64,000 bases of DNA from Chitinophagaceae bacterium (GCA_023957155.1 JAMLHK010000008.1:124001-188000), one strand, 5' to 3'; shown: positions 36,306 to 45,507, counted from the stretch's first letter. The notes: a model not told the origin generated them from the sequence alone. A program made the numbers and translations.

Positions 36306-37799
36306 TTACCGGGTATAGTTAGGAGCTTCCCGGGTGATTTCTATATCATGTGCATGGCTTTCGTTCATTCCCGCATTGGTGATTTTGATGAACTGCGCCT
36401 TTTGCAGCGCGGCAATATGCTGTGCGCCGCAATATCCCATCCCGGAGCGTAATCCGCCGGTATACTGGTATACAATTTCACTCAGGTTACCTTTAAAGGC
36501 TACCCGCCCCTCTATACCTTCGGGTACATATTTTTTAATATCCGCTTCAACGTCCTGGAAATAACGGTCACCGCTACCTTGGCCCATAGCACCCAAAGAA
36601 CCCATACCTCTGTATTGCTTAAATTTTCTGCCTTCATATATAATGGTATCACCGGGACTTTCCTCTGTTCCGGCAAATACACTTCCCATCATTACGGCAT
36701 TAGCACCTGCAGCCAGCGCCTTCACCATATCACCGGTATAACGTATACCCCCGTCTGCAATGAGGGGCACTTTCAATTGTTGAAGAACAGCGGCGGCTTC
36801 CATAATGGCGGTTATTTGGGGTACTCCAGCGCCGGCAACGATCCGGGTAGTGCATATAGAGCCCGGACCGATACCCACTTTAACGGCGTCTGCACCTGCT
36901 TCTGCAAGGGCTTTGGCGCCTGCGGCGGTACCTACGTTCCCGGCAATCACCTGCAGGGTTTTAAAATTCTTTTTTAATTTTTTCAGTGATTCGATCACTT
37001 TAGCGCTATGCCCGTGGGCGCTGTCTAAACAAACAATATCTACCCCGATTTGCTGCAGGGCGGAGGCTCTGTCTAACAGGTCGGCTGTAATACCCAGGGC
37101 GGCACCGGTAAGCAAACGCCCGAAACTGTCTTTTACGGCATTCGGATGGCTTTGTAACTGCAGGATATCCCGGTAGGTGATCAGACCTGTTAATTGCCCT
37201 TTTTTATTGACAACCGGTAGTTTTTCAATTTTATACTGGCTGAGTATCTTCTTTGCCTTAACAAGATCGGTGCCTTCGGGGGCGGTGATCAGGTTTTCTT
37301 TTGTCATAACCTCATTCACCTTCTTTTTCAGGGAGGTTTCAAAACGCAGGTCGCGGTTAGTAAGGATCCCCACCAGCTTCTTCTCTGCGTCAACAATGGG
37401 AATACCGCCTATTTTATTTTCGTTCATCAATCTCAATGCATCACCGATAGTGGCATTTTCGTGTAAGGTGATAGGGTCTAATATTAAACCGCTTTCACTA
37501 CGTTTTACTTTCCGGACCTGTTCTGCCTGTCTTTCAATAGTCATGTTTTTGTGCAGAATGCCCAGGCCGCCTTCCCGGGCCAAAGCAATGGCCAGGTTGG
37601 CTTCCGTTACGGTATCCATGGCAGCGGAAAGCAAAGGAATGTTTAATGTTATGCTTTTGGTAAGCCGGGTGCTGATATCTGCATCACGGGGAAGCACTTC
37701 TGAATAAGCCGGCACCAGGAGCACATCATCGAAGGTTAAACCTTCACCAAAAAATTTACGGGGGAATTTGTCTTTAGCGGAGTTAATTATTGTTGCCAT
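36306..37799 (-). CDS. guaB: IMP dehydrogenase
   Basis: A 497-residue enzyme that oxidises IMP to XMP with NAD+, the committed step of GMP synthesis. The barrel carries the catalytic cysteine in GPGSICTTR and [20 protein letters not shown]. Two CBS motifs are inserted between residues 95 and 215, including [30 protein letters not shown]. The C-terminal flap is [22 protein letters not shown] 37799 is used; a TTG at 37805 adds only MH. The - strand promoter at 37803-37835 ends about 4 bp before this ATG, so the mRNA may be leaderless. A separate gene guaA is not in the window. Confidence 0.95.
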   Translation of the reverse strand: MATIINSAKDKFPRKFFGEGLTFDDVLLVPAYSEVLPRDADISTRLTKSITLNIPLLSAAMDTVTEANLAIALAREGGLGILHKNMTIERQAEQVRKVKRSESGLILDPITLHENATIGDALRLMNENKIGGIPIVDAEKKLVGILTNRDLRFETSLKKKVNEVMTKENLITAPEGTDLVKAKKILSQYKIEKLPVVNKKGQLTGLITYRDILQLQSHPNAVKDSFGRLLTGAALGITADLLDRASALQQIGVDIVCLDSAHGHSAKVIESLKKLKKNFKTLQVIAGNVGTAAGAKALAEAGADAVKVGIGPGSICTTRIVAGAGVPQITAIMEAAAVLQQLKVPLIADGGIRYTGDMVKALAAGANAVMMGSVFAGTEESPGDTIIYEGRKFKQYRGMGSLGAMGQGSGDRYFQDVEADIKKYVPEGIEGRVAFKGNLSEIVYQYTGGLRSGMGYCGAQHIAALQKAQFIKITNAGMNESHAHDIEITREAPNYTR

Positions 37800-37802
37800 G
37801 TG

Positions 37803-37835
37803 CAAAGATAGGGGAGCAGATAAATAGCTTCCAAA
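37803..37835 (-). promoter_or_regulatory. Promoter of guaB, close to leaderless
   Basis: On the - strand, TTTG (complement of 37832-37835), 21 bp, then TATCTTTG (complement of 37803-37810) matches the Bacteroidota consensus. The -7 box ends 4 bp from the ATG, so transcription would begin at or next to the start codon. Confidence 0.6.
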
Positions 37836-37892
37836 TTTTGTTGTAAAAGACGGGCTGTTATACTTTGCCGGCCTGTTCAGGCGGCAGGATGC

Positions 37893-38993
37893 TTACAGGC
37901 ATTTATACCTTTTCCCGGGCATAGCGGTAATTAATCCCTGTAGTTCAAGATTGAGGATGGATGCCGCTATCCGGCTGCTGCTGAAATTGCACCCGGCGGC
38001 GATTTCATCAATGGAAACGGTTTCTTTTTCCCCGATAATTTTCAGAATTGTTTTTTCCTCTGCTGTTTGTTCGGTGAACAATTCTTTTTGTATAGTTTTT
38101 TTCTTTACCGGCGCTTCGCCCCAGTTCATAAACGCAGCGAGGTCTTTACCGGATGTAATCAGCGCTGCCTTGTTGCTCCGGATAAGGTAGTTGCAGCCGG
38201 CGCTTTTTGCATCTGTTGCTCTGCCCGGAACGGCAAACACATCTTTATTATAGCTGTTAGCCAGCTCTGCTGTGATCATGCTGCCCCCGTTAATTTGAGT
38301 TTCAATAACCAGTGTGGCATCTGACATACCGGCTACAATACGGTTCCTTTTTGGGAAGTTTTGCTTATCGGGCGGGGTACCCGACATAAAATCGGTAAGC
38401 AAACCACCCCGGGTTGTCATTTCTTTAGCCAGTGATTTATTGGCGGAAGGATATATGTGGTCAAGCCCGTGAGCCAGTACCCCAATGGTAGACAACTGGT
38501 TTTTTAATGCGGCTTTATGGGCCAACGTATCAATACCATAAGCGAGCCCACTGATAATAAGCACATCATGCCGGGCGATGTCTTCCAGTATTCCCGCGGT
38601 CATTTCCTTTCCATAATCCGTATGATTACGGGTGCCGATAACAGCCATTATCTTATGATGGTTGAGGTCGGCATTTCCTTTAAAATATAGCAGGAAGGGA
38701 GCATCATAGCAATGGAGCAAACGTTTGGGATACCCGGCATCGGTTTGGCGCAATACGGTGATATTATACCGTTCAATAAAACGGAGTTCATCTTCAACCC
38801 GTTTAAAATCCTTAAATGCTTTGATGCTTCTGGAGCGGACCGTACCGATCCCGGGAAAATGATCAAGACTGGATTTTCGCGCGGTAAATACTTTTTCCGC
38901 ATCCCCGAAATGTTGTAATAGCTCCCGCGCATGCACATCCCCGATATGGGGAACCATGGTTAGCGCAATATGGTAAAAAAGATCGCTGTGCAT
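37893..38993 (-). CDS. dprA: DNA-processing protein DprA
   Basis: A 366-residue DNA-uptake and recombination mediator that loads RecA on incoming single strands. The N-terminal helix-hairpin-helix region (LDHFPGIGTVRSRSIKAF) precedes a Rossmann-fold DNA_processg_A domain with VIGTRNHTDYGKEMT, ISGLAYGIDTLAHKAAL and NFPKRNRIVAGMSDATLVIE. The C-terminal winged-helix-like DprA domain (EEKTILKIIGEKETVSIDEIAAGCNFS) is complete. It is 93 bp from guaB and shares the same strand. Competence genes are otherwise absent from this window. Confidence 0.92.
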   Translation of the reverse strand: MHSDLFYHIALTMVPHIGDVHARELLQHFGDAEKVFTARKSSLDHFPGIGTVRSRSIKAFKDFKRVEDELRFIERYNITVLRQTDAGYPKRLLHCYDAPFLLYFKGNADLNHHKIMAVIGTRNHTDYGKEMTAGILEDIARHDVLIISGLAYGIDTLAHKAALKNQLSTIGVLAHGLDHIYPSANKSLAKEMTTRGGLLTDFMSGTPPDKQNFPKRNRIVAGMSDATLVIETQINGGSMITAELANSYNKDVFAVPGRATDAKSAGCNYLIRSNKAALITSGKDLAAFMNWGEAPVKKKTIQKELFTEQTAEEKTILKIIGEKETVSIDEIAAGCNFSSSRIAASILNLELQGLITAMPGKRYKCL

Positions 38994-39066
38994 AGTGCAG
39001 GCGAAAATGGTGTTTAAATTTACCTGTTAAGATTATTTTCCGGCTGGATATGTATAGGAAAATTGC

Positions 39067-39147
39067 TATAAAAAGAAGCCCTCTCCCGATAAATCGGGGG
39101 AGGGGTACTAATCTTTTAACCGTTAACCAATAAACCTTATCCTATGA
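39067..39147 (-). repeat. Diverged box plus terminator hairpin, copy 4
   Basis: On the - strand, CTTTTCATAGGATA (39134-39147 region) is followed downstream by a 12-bp stem (complement of 39079-39104; one G-T wobble) and a T-rich run (complement of 39067-39078). It lies between divergent dprA and fkbM, where no annotated - strand gene ends, so this copy could belong to an unannotated RNA. Confidence 0.5.
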
Positions 39148-39251
39148 AAAGTCGAATGTAAATCATTTTTTGATTATATTAAGAGTGTATTATGAAAAAA
39201 ATTTATCCCAATATAATAACGTCCCGGATGCCTCCGGCGATGGGTTTATGT

Positions 39252-39259
39252 TACTTTTG
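39252..39259 (+). promoter_or_regulatory. Promoter -7 box of the FkbM gene
   Basis: TACTTTTG matches TAnnTTTG 17 bp before the ATG at 39276. No good -33 element is seen. Confidence 0.45.
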
Positions 39260-39275
39260 GTGAAATTTTGTCGAA

Positions 39276-39980
39276 ATGAAATTCAAGCATTATTTTAAGG
39301 TATTGCTCAGCAATTATTTTACAACGATTAAAGCAGGTCCTCTTAAAGACCGGAAATGGATATGGATTTCAGGTAATAAATATATTACGGGCCGGGAAGA
39401 ACCCTACAAAACAGAGGCTTTTCTCAGCCATTTCAAAAAAGGGGAGATATTCTTTGATATCGGGGCGCATATCGGGTATTTTTCGGCTATGGCATCGGTG
39501 CTCAATAATGGAGAGGGCAAGGTGTTTGCATTTGAACCCCGGCCGATGAATATTGATTTTTTTAAAAAGCACATGGCAAAGAACCATTTTTCTGATGTCA
39601 CACTTTTTGAAGTTGCTGTTGGTGATACGGATAAGGAAGTTCGGTTTGATTCAAACCGGGGTTCGGCCACCGGCAGGATTGCCCCGGATGGAAACCTGGA
39701 AGTAAAGCAGGTGTCTGTGGGCAGGATGGTTAAGGAGGGGAGCTTGCCGGTTCCTACTTTTATAAAGATTGATGTTGAAGGAGGTGAAATAGAGGTTTTA
39801 AAAGGATTGGAAGAACTTATTGCCACTACTAAACCCAAATTATTAGTTGCCACACACAATGCAGAATGTCACAGTTTTGTACTGGAATTTTTAGATAAGT
39901 ATAGTTATTCCTACACTATATTAAATCCCGATGCGGTAAAAGGAGATACGGAAATTATTGCGCTCCCGGGGGTACATTAA
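39276..39980 (+). CDS. FkbM family methyltransferase
   Basis: A 234-residue SAM-dependent O-methyltransferase-like protein. Motif I is FFDIGAHIGYFSAMAS, and later motifs are GKVFAFEPRPMNIDFFKKHM and FIKIDVEGGEIEVLKGLEEL. There is no membrane segment. FkbM proteins methylate diverse substrates, in bacteria often sugars or natural products. It stands alone, in a stretch of non-coding DNA on both sides (282 bp before, 468 bp after), so context gives no substrate clue. The ATG at 39276 has a -7 box immediately upstream. Confidence 0.85.
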   Translation: MKFKHYFKVLLSNYFTTIKAGPLKDRKWIWISGNKYITGREEPYKTEAFLSHFKKGEIFFDIGAHIGYFSAMASVLNNGEGKVFAFEPRPMNIDFFKKHMAKNHFSDVTLFEVAVGDTDKEVRFDSNRGSATGRIAPDGNLEVKQVSVGRMVKEGSLPVPTFIKIDVEGGEIEVLKGLEELIATTKPKLLVATHNAECHSFVLEFLDKYSYSYTILNPDAVKGDTEIIALPGVH

Positions 39981-40141
39981 GGCAGGGGTAAGGTACAGGT
40001 AACTTCATTGATCGTACAAACCGGTTACGCTTTCCCGGGGTATTGGAAATCCTTCATGAGGAGGTTCTCATTCTTCTTTTTTGCCTGGTTGTGATGATAA
40101 CGGTATGGGTATCAATATATATGATATTGTACTATATAAAC

Positions 40142-40200
40142 AAAAAAAGGGCTGGATAGACATCCTGCCCGTTTCTAAATCCAATATCCTATGAAAAACC
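40142..40200 (-). repeat. 24-nt box plus intrinsic terminator, copy 2
   Basis: The - strand carries the identical 24-nt box (40177-40200), a short spacer, a GGGC-x-GGAT/ATCC-x-GCCC hairpin (40149-40170) and seven T. It lies downstream of copy 3 on the same strand. The 468-bp gap 39981-40448 holds both copies and no credible gene. Confidence 0.8.
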
Positions 40201-40344
40201 AATTAAAAGACCACAATTCTTTACGAAACGTTGCATACTTTTTTTCTTTTTAAAAAAATATCAGGACAGGAAGATGAGAGGAATAGATAAGGAGGCTGGT
40301 ATGAACCAGTATGTGATATATAGTGTATGAAGGGTAGATATAAT

Positions 40345-40402
40345 AAAAAAGGGCTGGATGGAAATCCTGCCCCGTTTTAAATCCAATATCCTATGAAAAA
40401 CC
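40345..40402 (-). repeat. 24-nt box plus intrinsic terminator, copy 3
   Basis: The - strand carries the identical 24-nt box (40379-40402), spacer, hairpin (40351-40372) and six T. It starts 47 bp after the stop of the thioredoxin-like gene at 40449, which it probably terminates. Copy 2 lies about 200 bp further on as an apparent duplicate. Confidence 0.8.
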
Positions 40403-40448
40403 GGGTATATAACGGTGTACCTGATTCTTATATTGTTGCGGGTTAAAA

Positions 40449-41021
40449 TTATTTCCAGGTTGGTTTGAAATTTTGCATGTAGGTATTAAATGGCGTTTTA
40501 CCATAATGTCCTTCACCAAAATATTTTAAAACCAGCTCCATATCACCCGGCTTTAAATATCCGGGAATGACCTGAGGGGCGGAGCCATCGGCGGGTAGAA
40601 TTATGGTTGAAGGATAGGAAAGTTGTCCGCCGGTAAGCAGGATGGCAAAATCGTGCACCTTATGGGCTTCATTATAGTTGAATTGCTTTCCCCGCCAGTT
40701 TAATACTTCTTTTGTTTCTGCATTTATTTTTACCGGATAGAATTTATCCTGAAGATATTGAATAACATCCCGGTTGGTATAGGTGTTCCTGTCCATTACC
40801 TTACACCAGCTGCACCAGTCGGTATACAAATCAATAATAATATCTTTTTTTTGGGTACTCATACCGGCTTCTGCTTCCGAAAGTGTCAGCCATTGTAACT
40901 TCTCCTTTGTAGCAGAAATGATGCTGGTATCTTTACCATTTACCATAGTGTCTGCTGCCGCAGCCGGACTAAAGAAAATGAAAGACAGCATGATGGACAG
41001 GATAATACCGTTTATTTGCAT
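40449..41021 (-). CDS. Exported thioredoxin-fold protein (CSWC active site)
   Basis: A 190-residue periplasmic protein. After a signal peptide (MQINGIILSIMLSFIFFSPAAAA), an IIIDLYTDWCSWCKVMDRNTY segment matches the thioredoxin-like domains with DWCxWC seen in DsbD-C-terminal or DUF255-like proteins. The cis-proline loop is SYPSTIIL. Start ATG 41021 is chosen because the upstream extension to 41054 is charged and would hide the signal peptide. It could deliver reducing power in the periplasm. Two box-terminator repeats follow the gene. Confidence 0.83.
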   Translation of the reverse strand: MQINGIILSIMLSFIFFSPAAAADTMVNGKDTSIISATKEKLQWLTLSEAEAGMSTQKKDIIIDLYTDWCSWCKVMDRNTYTNRDVIQYLQDKFYPVKINAETKEVLNWRGKQFNYNEAHKVHDFAILLTGGQLSYPSTIILPADGSAPQVIPGYLKPGDMELVLKYFGEGHYGKTPFNTYMQNFKPTWK

Positions 41022-41040
41022 TTGATGTCTTTTAATGATA

Positions 41041-41048
41041 CAAATATA
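41041..41048 (-). promoter_or_regulatory. Promoter -7 box of the exported thioredoxin gene
   Basis: The - strand reads TATATTTG (TAnnTTTG), 20 bp before the ATG at 41021. Confidence 0.5.
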
Positions 41049-41212
41049 ACTCACAATCTAAGTGAAAAATTGTAACAGGAGTTACCGTTGCCCCGATCGG
41101 GGTATACCGGTTACAGCAACTGATCCTGCAAGGGGAGGGAGCAGGGCCGGGGAAAGACGGTTTCAATACAGGATACGGTTAACGTATTATTCAATATTAA
41201 TTTTAACAGTCC

Positions 41213-41887
41213 TTATTGTAAGTCTATTACTTCAATCCCGGGGTATTTAGCCGTATTAAAAACGAAAAAGCCATTATCTATTTTTTCGTTGGGAACAAAA
41301 CGGGTAATCTTGTATATATAGCGGTTACCATTTTTTTCAAACAGCTTGGTGGAAGTAATGTTCTTTGTAGCCTTATCTACAAATACCAGCACTTTAAAAA
41401 ATGCTTTGTTCTTATCGGTTGGGGTCAGTTCTATTTCCTGCAGTACTTTGCCTCCTTCTTTCTTTTCGCCATTCAGCTTATATAAAAAATCTTTTTCGTA
41501 AAAGTTGGTAAAGATCTTCTGTGGGGTAAAGCTCTCTCCCGAGGGATCAAATTTACTTATCTGTACTTCATTGGCTGCTTTGTCATAAGTCCATATTTTT
41601 TGCGCATTACAAAAGATCTGCTGATCCGCTAATTCAACCTTATATTGATTTCCTTTCATATACGCCGTTCCGTTTTTGGTTCCCTGTATTTTACCGGAAG
41701 CATCTTCAATCTGTAGTGCAAAATCAGCTTTTACCGACTGGTAGCTTTTAAATTTAGCCGTTACACCGTCCAATATCTTTTTTGCATTCGGGTCGCTGGT
41801 TCCCTGGGTGGCGATGGCGTTTTGTGTAAAGCCTGAAAAGGAGATTAAAGTCAAAAGTAGGGTAGTCGTGAATATTCCTTTCATCAT
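41213..41887 (-). CDS. lolA: LolA-like outer-membrane lipoprotein carrier
   Basis: A 224-residue periplasmic chaperone-like protein with a signal peptide (MMKGIFTTTLLLTLISFSGFTQ). The open half-barrel fold is indicated by QSVKADFALQIEDASGKIQGTKNGTAYMKGNQYKVEL and by IWTYDKAANEVQISKFDP. LolA ferries lipoproteins from the inner to the outer membrane. It sits downstream of ftsK, a common Bacteroidota and proteobacterial neighbour pair, but has its own strong promoter (41903-41932). The start is ATG 41887 or the adjacent ATG 41884. Confidence 0.87.
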   Translation of the reverse strand: MMKGIFTTTLLLTLISFSGFTQNAIATQGTSDPNAKKILDGVTAKFKSYQSVKADFALQIEDASGKIQGTKNGTAYMKGNQYKVELADQQIFCNAQKIWTYDKAANEVQISKFDPSGESFTPQKIFTNFYEKDFLYKLNGEKKEGGKVLQEIELTPTDKNKAFFKVLVFVDKATKNITSTKLFEKNGNRYIYKITRFVPNEKIDNGFFVFNTAKYPGIEVIDLQ

Positions 41888-41902
41888 TTTTTTATTGGTG
41901 GG

Positions 41903-41932
41903 CAAAGATACTTAATTCATAGACTGCTGCAA
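41903..41932 (-). promoter_or_regulatory. Promoter of lolA
   Basis: On the - strand, TTG (complement of 41930-41932), 19 bp, then TATCTTTG (complement of 41903-41910) is a near-consensus Bacteroidota promoter 16 bp upstream of the ATG. Confidence 0.6.
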
Positions 41933-41975
41933 GGGTAGTTTGGTTTAAAAGGAAACGCTCTGCAGTAAAAATATT

Positions 41976-44462
41976 TTACATATCGCGGAGATAGGACTCC
42001 AGTTCTGCTTCTGTTTTGTATAATACGTCCCTGGCTTTGCTTCCCTGGTTGGGACCTACGATACCGGCTGATTCCAGTTGATCCATTAACCTGCCGGCAC
42101 GGTTATACCCGAGTTTCATGCGCCGTTGTAATAAAGAAGTAGAGCCGATCTGGCTTTGAACGATCAGTTTTGCCGCCTCTTCAAATAAGGGATCACGGTT
42201 GGCGGAATCAAAGTCTTTCCCTTCCAGCTCTTTTTCATCAATGTATTCGGGTAAATAAAAGGGCTGCGGATATCCTCTTTGTGTACTGATAAAATCTACT
42301 ACGTTTTCTACTTCCGGGGTATCTACAAAAGCACATTGTACCCGGGTAACTTCCCCGTTATAAGATACCAGCATATCACCCCGGCCTATTAATTGTTCTG
42401 CTCCGCCGGTATCTAAAATCGTACGGGAATCAATTTTGGAAGATACTTTAAATGCGATCCTGGCCGGGAAGTTGGCTTTAATGGTCCCTGTAATAATATT
42501 AACCGAAGGACGCTGCGTGGCGATGATCAGGTGAATGCCCACTGCCCTTGCCAATTGCGCCAGCCGCGCTATAGGCATTTCAATTTCTTTGCCTGCGGTC
42601 ATGATCAGGTCGGCAAATTCATCAATAACCAGGACAATAAACGGCAAAAACTGGTGACCTTTTTCGGGATTCAGCTTCCTGGCTACAAATTTTTCGTTGT
42701 ACTCCCTGATGTTGCGGCAACCGGCTTCTTTTAGCAGGTCGTAGCGGTTATCCATTTCTATACATAAGGCATTGAGGGTATGTACCACCTTTTTTGTATC
42801 TGTTATAATAGACTCTTCTTCACCGGGCAGTTTGGCAAGAAAGTGTTTTTCAATAAGCCGGTATAAGCTTAATTCCACTTTCTTAGGGTCTACCATTACC
42901 AGCTTAAGCTGTGAAGGATGCTTTTTATATAGCAGCGATACCAGTATGGCGTTAATACCAACAGACTTTCCCTGGCCTGTTGCACCCGCCATTAACAGGT
43001 GAGGCATGGTGGCGAGGTCAACAATAAAATGTTCGTTGTCAATTTTTTTACCTAACGCGATCGGTAATGAAAATTTATTTTGCTGGAACCGGTCCGTAGA
43101 GAGAAGTCCCTTCATGCTTACAATGGCCTTCTTAACATTGGGTACTTCAATACCAATGGTCCCTTTTCCCGGGATAGGGGCAATGATGCGTATGCCCAGG
43201 GCGGCAAGGCTTAATGCGATATCATCTTCAAGGTTCTTGATCCGTGAAATGCGGACACCTGCTGCCGGAACAATTTCGTACAGGGTAACGGTTGGGCCTA
43301 CCGTAGCCGAGATATGGCGGATGGCAATATCATAATTCTTTAAGGTATTGATGATCTGGTTCTTGTTGGCTTCCAGCTCGGAGGCATCCAGAACGATCTT
43401 TTCGCTGCCATGCGTTTCCAGCAGCTCGAGAGAGGGGTACCGGTAATCTTTAAGGTCGAGGATCGGATCATAGGGCGGCAGGTTCTGTACTTTCCTGGCC
43501 GGTGATTCTTCTTCCCCCGAGGAAGAATCATCAATGTTGTCTTCCTCCTCGTTCATGGTATTGATCTGCAATTCCAGCTCGCCGGAATGGTTTTTCCGGG
43601 GCTCGGGTACGATAGTAGCCTGCGGTATGACAGCCTCCGGTTCGGTTGGAAGAGGTACGGCCTTGTCTGTTCCGGCATCATCTGTGCCGGGAGGATGAAT
43701 CACTACAACTCCGCCGTGGTGCTTCATGGAATTGCCCTTGCTGTTCTGTACGATATTTTCTTCCGTAAAGAGCTTTGCTTCTTCTGTAAATGAGTTATCT
43801 ACGGGTACCGGTTTACTGTTTTCTTTTGTATGCTTTAGTCTTTTTGCAGGCAGTGAAAAAGAAGGATTAAAACGCCAGATAAAATAAGCAAAGCCGCCTG
43901 CCAACAAAAGTGCAGCCGTACCTACTCCTCCCAAAAATCCTTTAAGCCAGTTGCTGGTTATATTGCCGGTTTCTCCTCCCCAGGGAAATCCATTGCCATG
44001 CGTGATGAAGGCTAAAGCGGTGCTGAAAAACAACAATCCCACTACGATATACCTGAAGTTGCGCCAGGGCGAGAATATCTTTTCACCAAACAATAAATTT
44101 ATACCCGTTATAAAAAAGAAGCTGCAAAAAAGATAGGAGGACAACCCAAAGCCTTTATAAAAAAATAAATGTGAGATGTATGCGCCAATCCGGCCGAGGA
44201 GGTTAGCGGCCTTTATATTTTCACCAAAAAGGAAGGCAGAAAAACCCTGGAGTACTTTATCCTGGTCTTTTCGCCAGGTAAAGAGATAGGAGGTAAATGC
44301 GATAAAAAGAAAAAAAGCGATAAGCAGCAATACGCTGCCTAATATTTTATGGGTACGTTCATCCTTTACCAGCTCGTTTACTTTAATCTTTTCGGTCTTT
44401 TCGCTGGTAAGTTTTTCAGGATCCGGAGACTTGGACTTGTTATTCTTTAATTTATTCGCCAT
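41976..44462 (-). CDS. ftsK: DNA translocase FtsK/SpoIIIE
   Basis: An 828-residue septal DNA pump that clears chromosomes during division and activates dimer resolution. Four to five membrane helices lie in the first about 190 residues (ILGSVLLLIAFFLFIAFTSYLF and following), then an acidic linker, then the motor. Walker A is MAGATGQGKSVGINAI and Walker B LIVDEFADLIM-like (VLVIDEFADLIMTAG). The C-terminal gamma winged helix is intact (SLLQRRMKLGYNRAGRLMDQLESAGIVGP). A -7 box lies 30 bp upstream. The start ATG 44462 is the first in frame. Confidence 0.95.
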   Translation of the reverse strand: MANKLKNNKSKSPDPEKLTSEKTEKIKVNELVKDERTHKILGSVLLLIAFFLFIAFTSYLFTWRKDQDKVLQGFSAFLFGENIKAANLLGRIGAYISHLFFYKGFGLSSYLFCSFFFITGINLLFGEKIFSPWRNFRYIVVGLLFFSTALAFITHGNGFPWGGETGNITSNWLKGFLGGVGTAALLLAGGFAYFIWRFNPSFSLPAKRLKHTKENSKPVPVDNSFTEEAKLFTEENIVQNSKGNSMKHHGGVVVIHPPGTDDAGTDKAVPLPTEPEAVIPQATIVPEPRKNHSGELELQINTMNEEEDNIDDSSSGEEESPARKVQNLPPYDPILDLKDYRYPSLELLETHGSEKIVLDASELEANKNQIINTLKNYDIAIRHISATVGPTVTLYEIVPAAGVRISRIKNLEDDIALSLAALGIRIIAPIPGKGTIGIEVPNVKKAIVSMKGLLSTDRFQQNKFSLPIALGKKIDNEHFIVDLATMPHLLMAGATGQGKSVGINAILVSLLYKKHPSQLKLVMVDPKKVELSLYRLIEKHFLAKLPGEEESIITDTKKVVHTLNALCIEMDNRYDLLKEAGCRNIREYNEKFVARKLNPEKGHQFLPFIVLVIDEFADLIMTAGKEIEMPIARLAQLARAVGIHLIIATQRPSVNIITGTIKANFPARIAFKVSSKIDSRTILDTGGAEQLIGRGDMLVSYNGEVTRVQCAFVDTPEVENVVDFISTQRGYPQPFYLPEYIDEKELEGKDFDSANRDPLFEEAAKLIVQSQIGSTSLLQRRMKLGYNRAGRLMDQLESAGIVGPNQGSKARDVLYKTEAELESYLRDM

Positions 44463-44491
44463 GGAACTTCAAACCTAAGGTTAAAGATAGA

Positions 44492-44499
44492 CAAAGATA
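44492..44499 (-). promoter_or_regulatory. Promoter -7 box of ftsK
   Basis: The - strand reads TATCTTTG (TAnnTTTG), 30 bp before the ftsK ATG. No clear -33. Confidence 0.45.
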
Positions 44500-44585
44500 A
44501 GAGGATAAACCGGGTTTATACCATAGCAGGTAACGGGCGTATGAATATTAGAAAGGAATACGGTTTGTTTTGCAGCCCGGCGTAA

Positions 44586-45008
44586 CTAATTTTCTTCGGT
44601 TTTATCCCGGTGGCGGTGTGTACCGGGCTTTAGGGCCTGGATGAAAAGACAAATCCAGCCGGCAATAAAACACAGTCCTCCCAGGGGCGTAACGGCGCCA
44701 ACACCTTTAAGGGATTCCGTATCTGTAGCAATTAAGTAGGTTAACAGGTAGAGGGAGCCACTGAATAAGACGATACCGGAGATAAAAAAGATACCTGCCC
44801 ATTCCATTGTTTTTCCGGGCATTCTGCGATATAATATACCAACAGCGAGTAAGGCGAAAGTATGATAAAACTGGTATCTGACACCGGTATCAAATGTGGC
44901 AACAACATCGGCTCCTACATATTTTTTCAGGGCGTGCGCCCCAAAGGCACCCAGTGCTACACTAATTGCGCCAAGAATAGCAGCGTATTGGATAAACCGT
45001 TTAGACAT
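44586..45008 (-). CDS. DUF423 small membrane protein
   Basis: A 140-residue integral membrane protein of the DUF423 (YgdD-like) family. It starts MSKRFIQYAAILGAISVALGAFGAHALKKYV, the family's conserved N-terminal helix, followed by three further helices (including FALLAVGILYRRM, GIFFISGIVLFSGSLYLL and GGLCFIAGWICLFIQAL). No biochemical function is known. ATG 45008 overlaps the last 8 bases of aroK, so translation is probably coupled. The longer in-frame TTG at 45029 is less likely. Confidence 0.87.
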   Translation of the reverse strand: MSKRFIQYAAILGAISVALGAFGAHALKKYVGADVVATFDTGVRYQFYHTFALLAVGILYRRMPGKTMEWAGIFFISGIVLFSGSLYLLTYLIATDTESLKGVGAVTPLGGLCFIAGWICLFIQALKPGTHRHRDKTEEN

Positions 45009-45507
45009 ATTTCTGTATGATTTCTTCAAAGGTAATATCTGAAATGGATTCGGTAGATAATATTATATGGGCCGTATTATAATATGCTTCTCTTTTTCCG
45101 ATGCTGGTTTTAATGAATTTTTCTATTTCCCGGTCGTCTAATTGTTTGATCAGCGGACGGTGCATCTTTTCTTTTATTAATCTTTCCTTCAGAACGGGCA
45201 GGGGGGTTTTCAGGTAAATGGTCAGCCCGTGCTCATTCATCCACTGCATATTATTATAAAAGCAGGGTGTACCGCCGCCTGTAGAAAGGATGAAGTGCTG
45301 TTTGTCCCCGAAGTGGTGGAGTCTTTCCCGCTCCTGCTCGCGAAAAAAATGTTCACCGTGTAGTTCAAATATCTGAGGGATGGTTAACCCGGTATATTGC
45401 TCAATTTCAGTATCCAGGTCAAAAAAGTCCAGCCGGTGCTGTTTTGCCCAGAGCTGTCCCCAGTATGTTTTACCCGTTCCCATAAAGCCCAGGAGGAAGA
45501 TCTTCAT
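45001..45507 (-). CDS. aroK: Shikimate kinase
   Basis: A 168-residue kinase phosphorylating shikimate at the 3-hydroxyl with ATP in the chorismate pathway. Walker A is LLGFMGTGKTYWG. The shikimate-binding DxD region is DLDTEIEQYTG, followed by FREQERE and STGGGTPCF. The lid arginine is in KMHRPLI. The length is normal for AroK. ATG 45507 (MKIFLLGF) is preferred over the frame's upstream start at 45522. It is 11 bp behind the acyl-CoA dehydrogenase gene and overlaps DUF423, forming a three-gene operon with unrelated functions. Confidence 0.92.
   Translation of the reverse strand: MKIFLLGFMGTGKTYWGQLWAKQHRLDFFDLDTEIEQYTGLTIPQIFELHGEHFFREQERERLHHFGDKQHFILSTGGGTPCFYNNMQWMNEHGLTIYLKTPLPVLKERLIKEKMHRPLIKQLDDREIEKFIKTSIGKREAYYNTAHIILSTESISDITFEEIIQKYV

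Noticed and set aside
40191-40250. Short ATG-AAA-AAC frames starting in the + strand complement of the box elements (also near 40393 and 39144)
   Set aside because: They diverge completely after the ATGAAAAACC that belongs to the box; the T-tract and hairpin favour termination on the opposite strand instead of translation.
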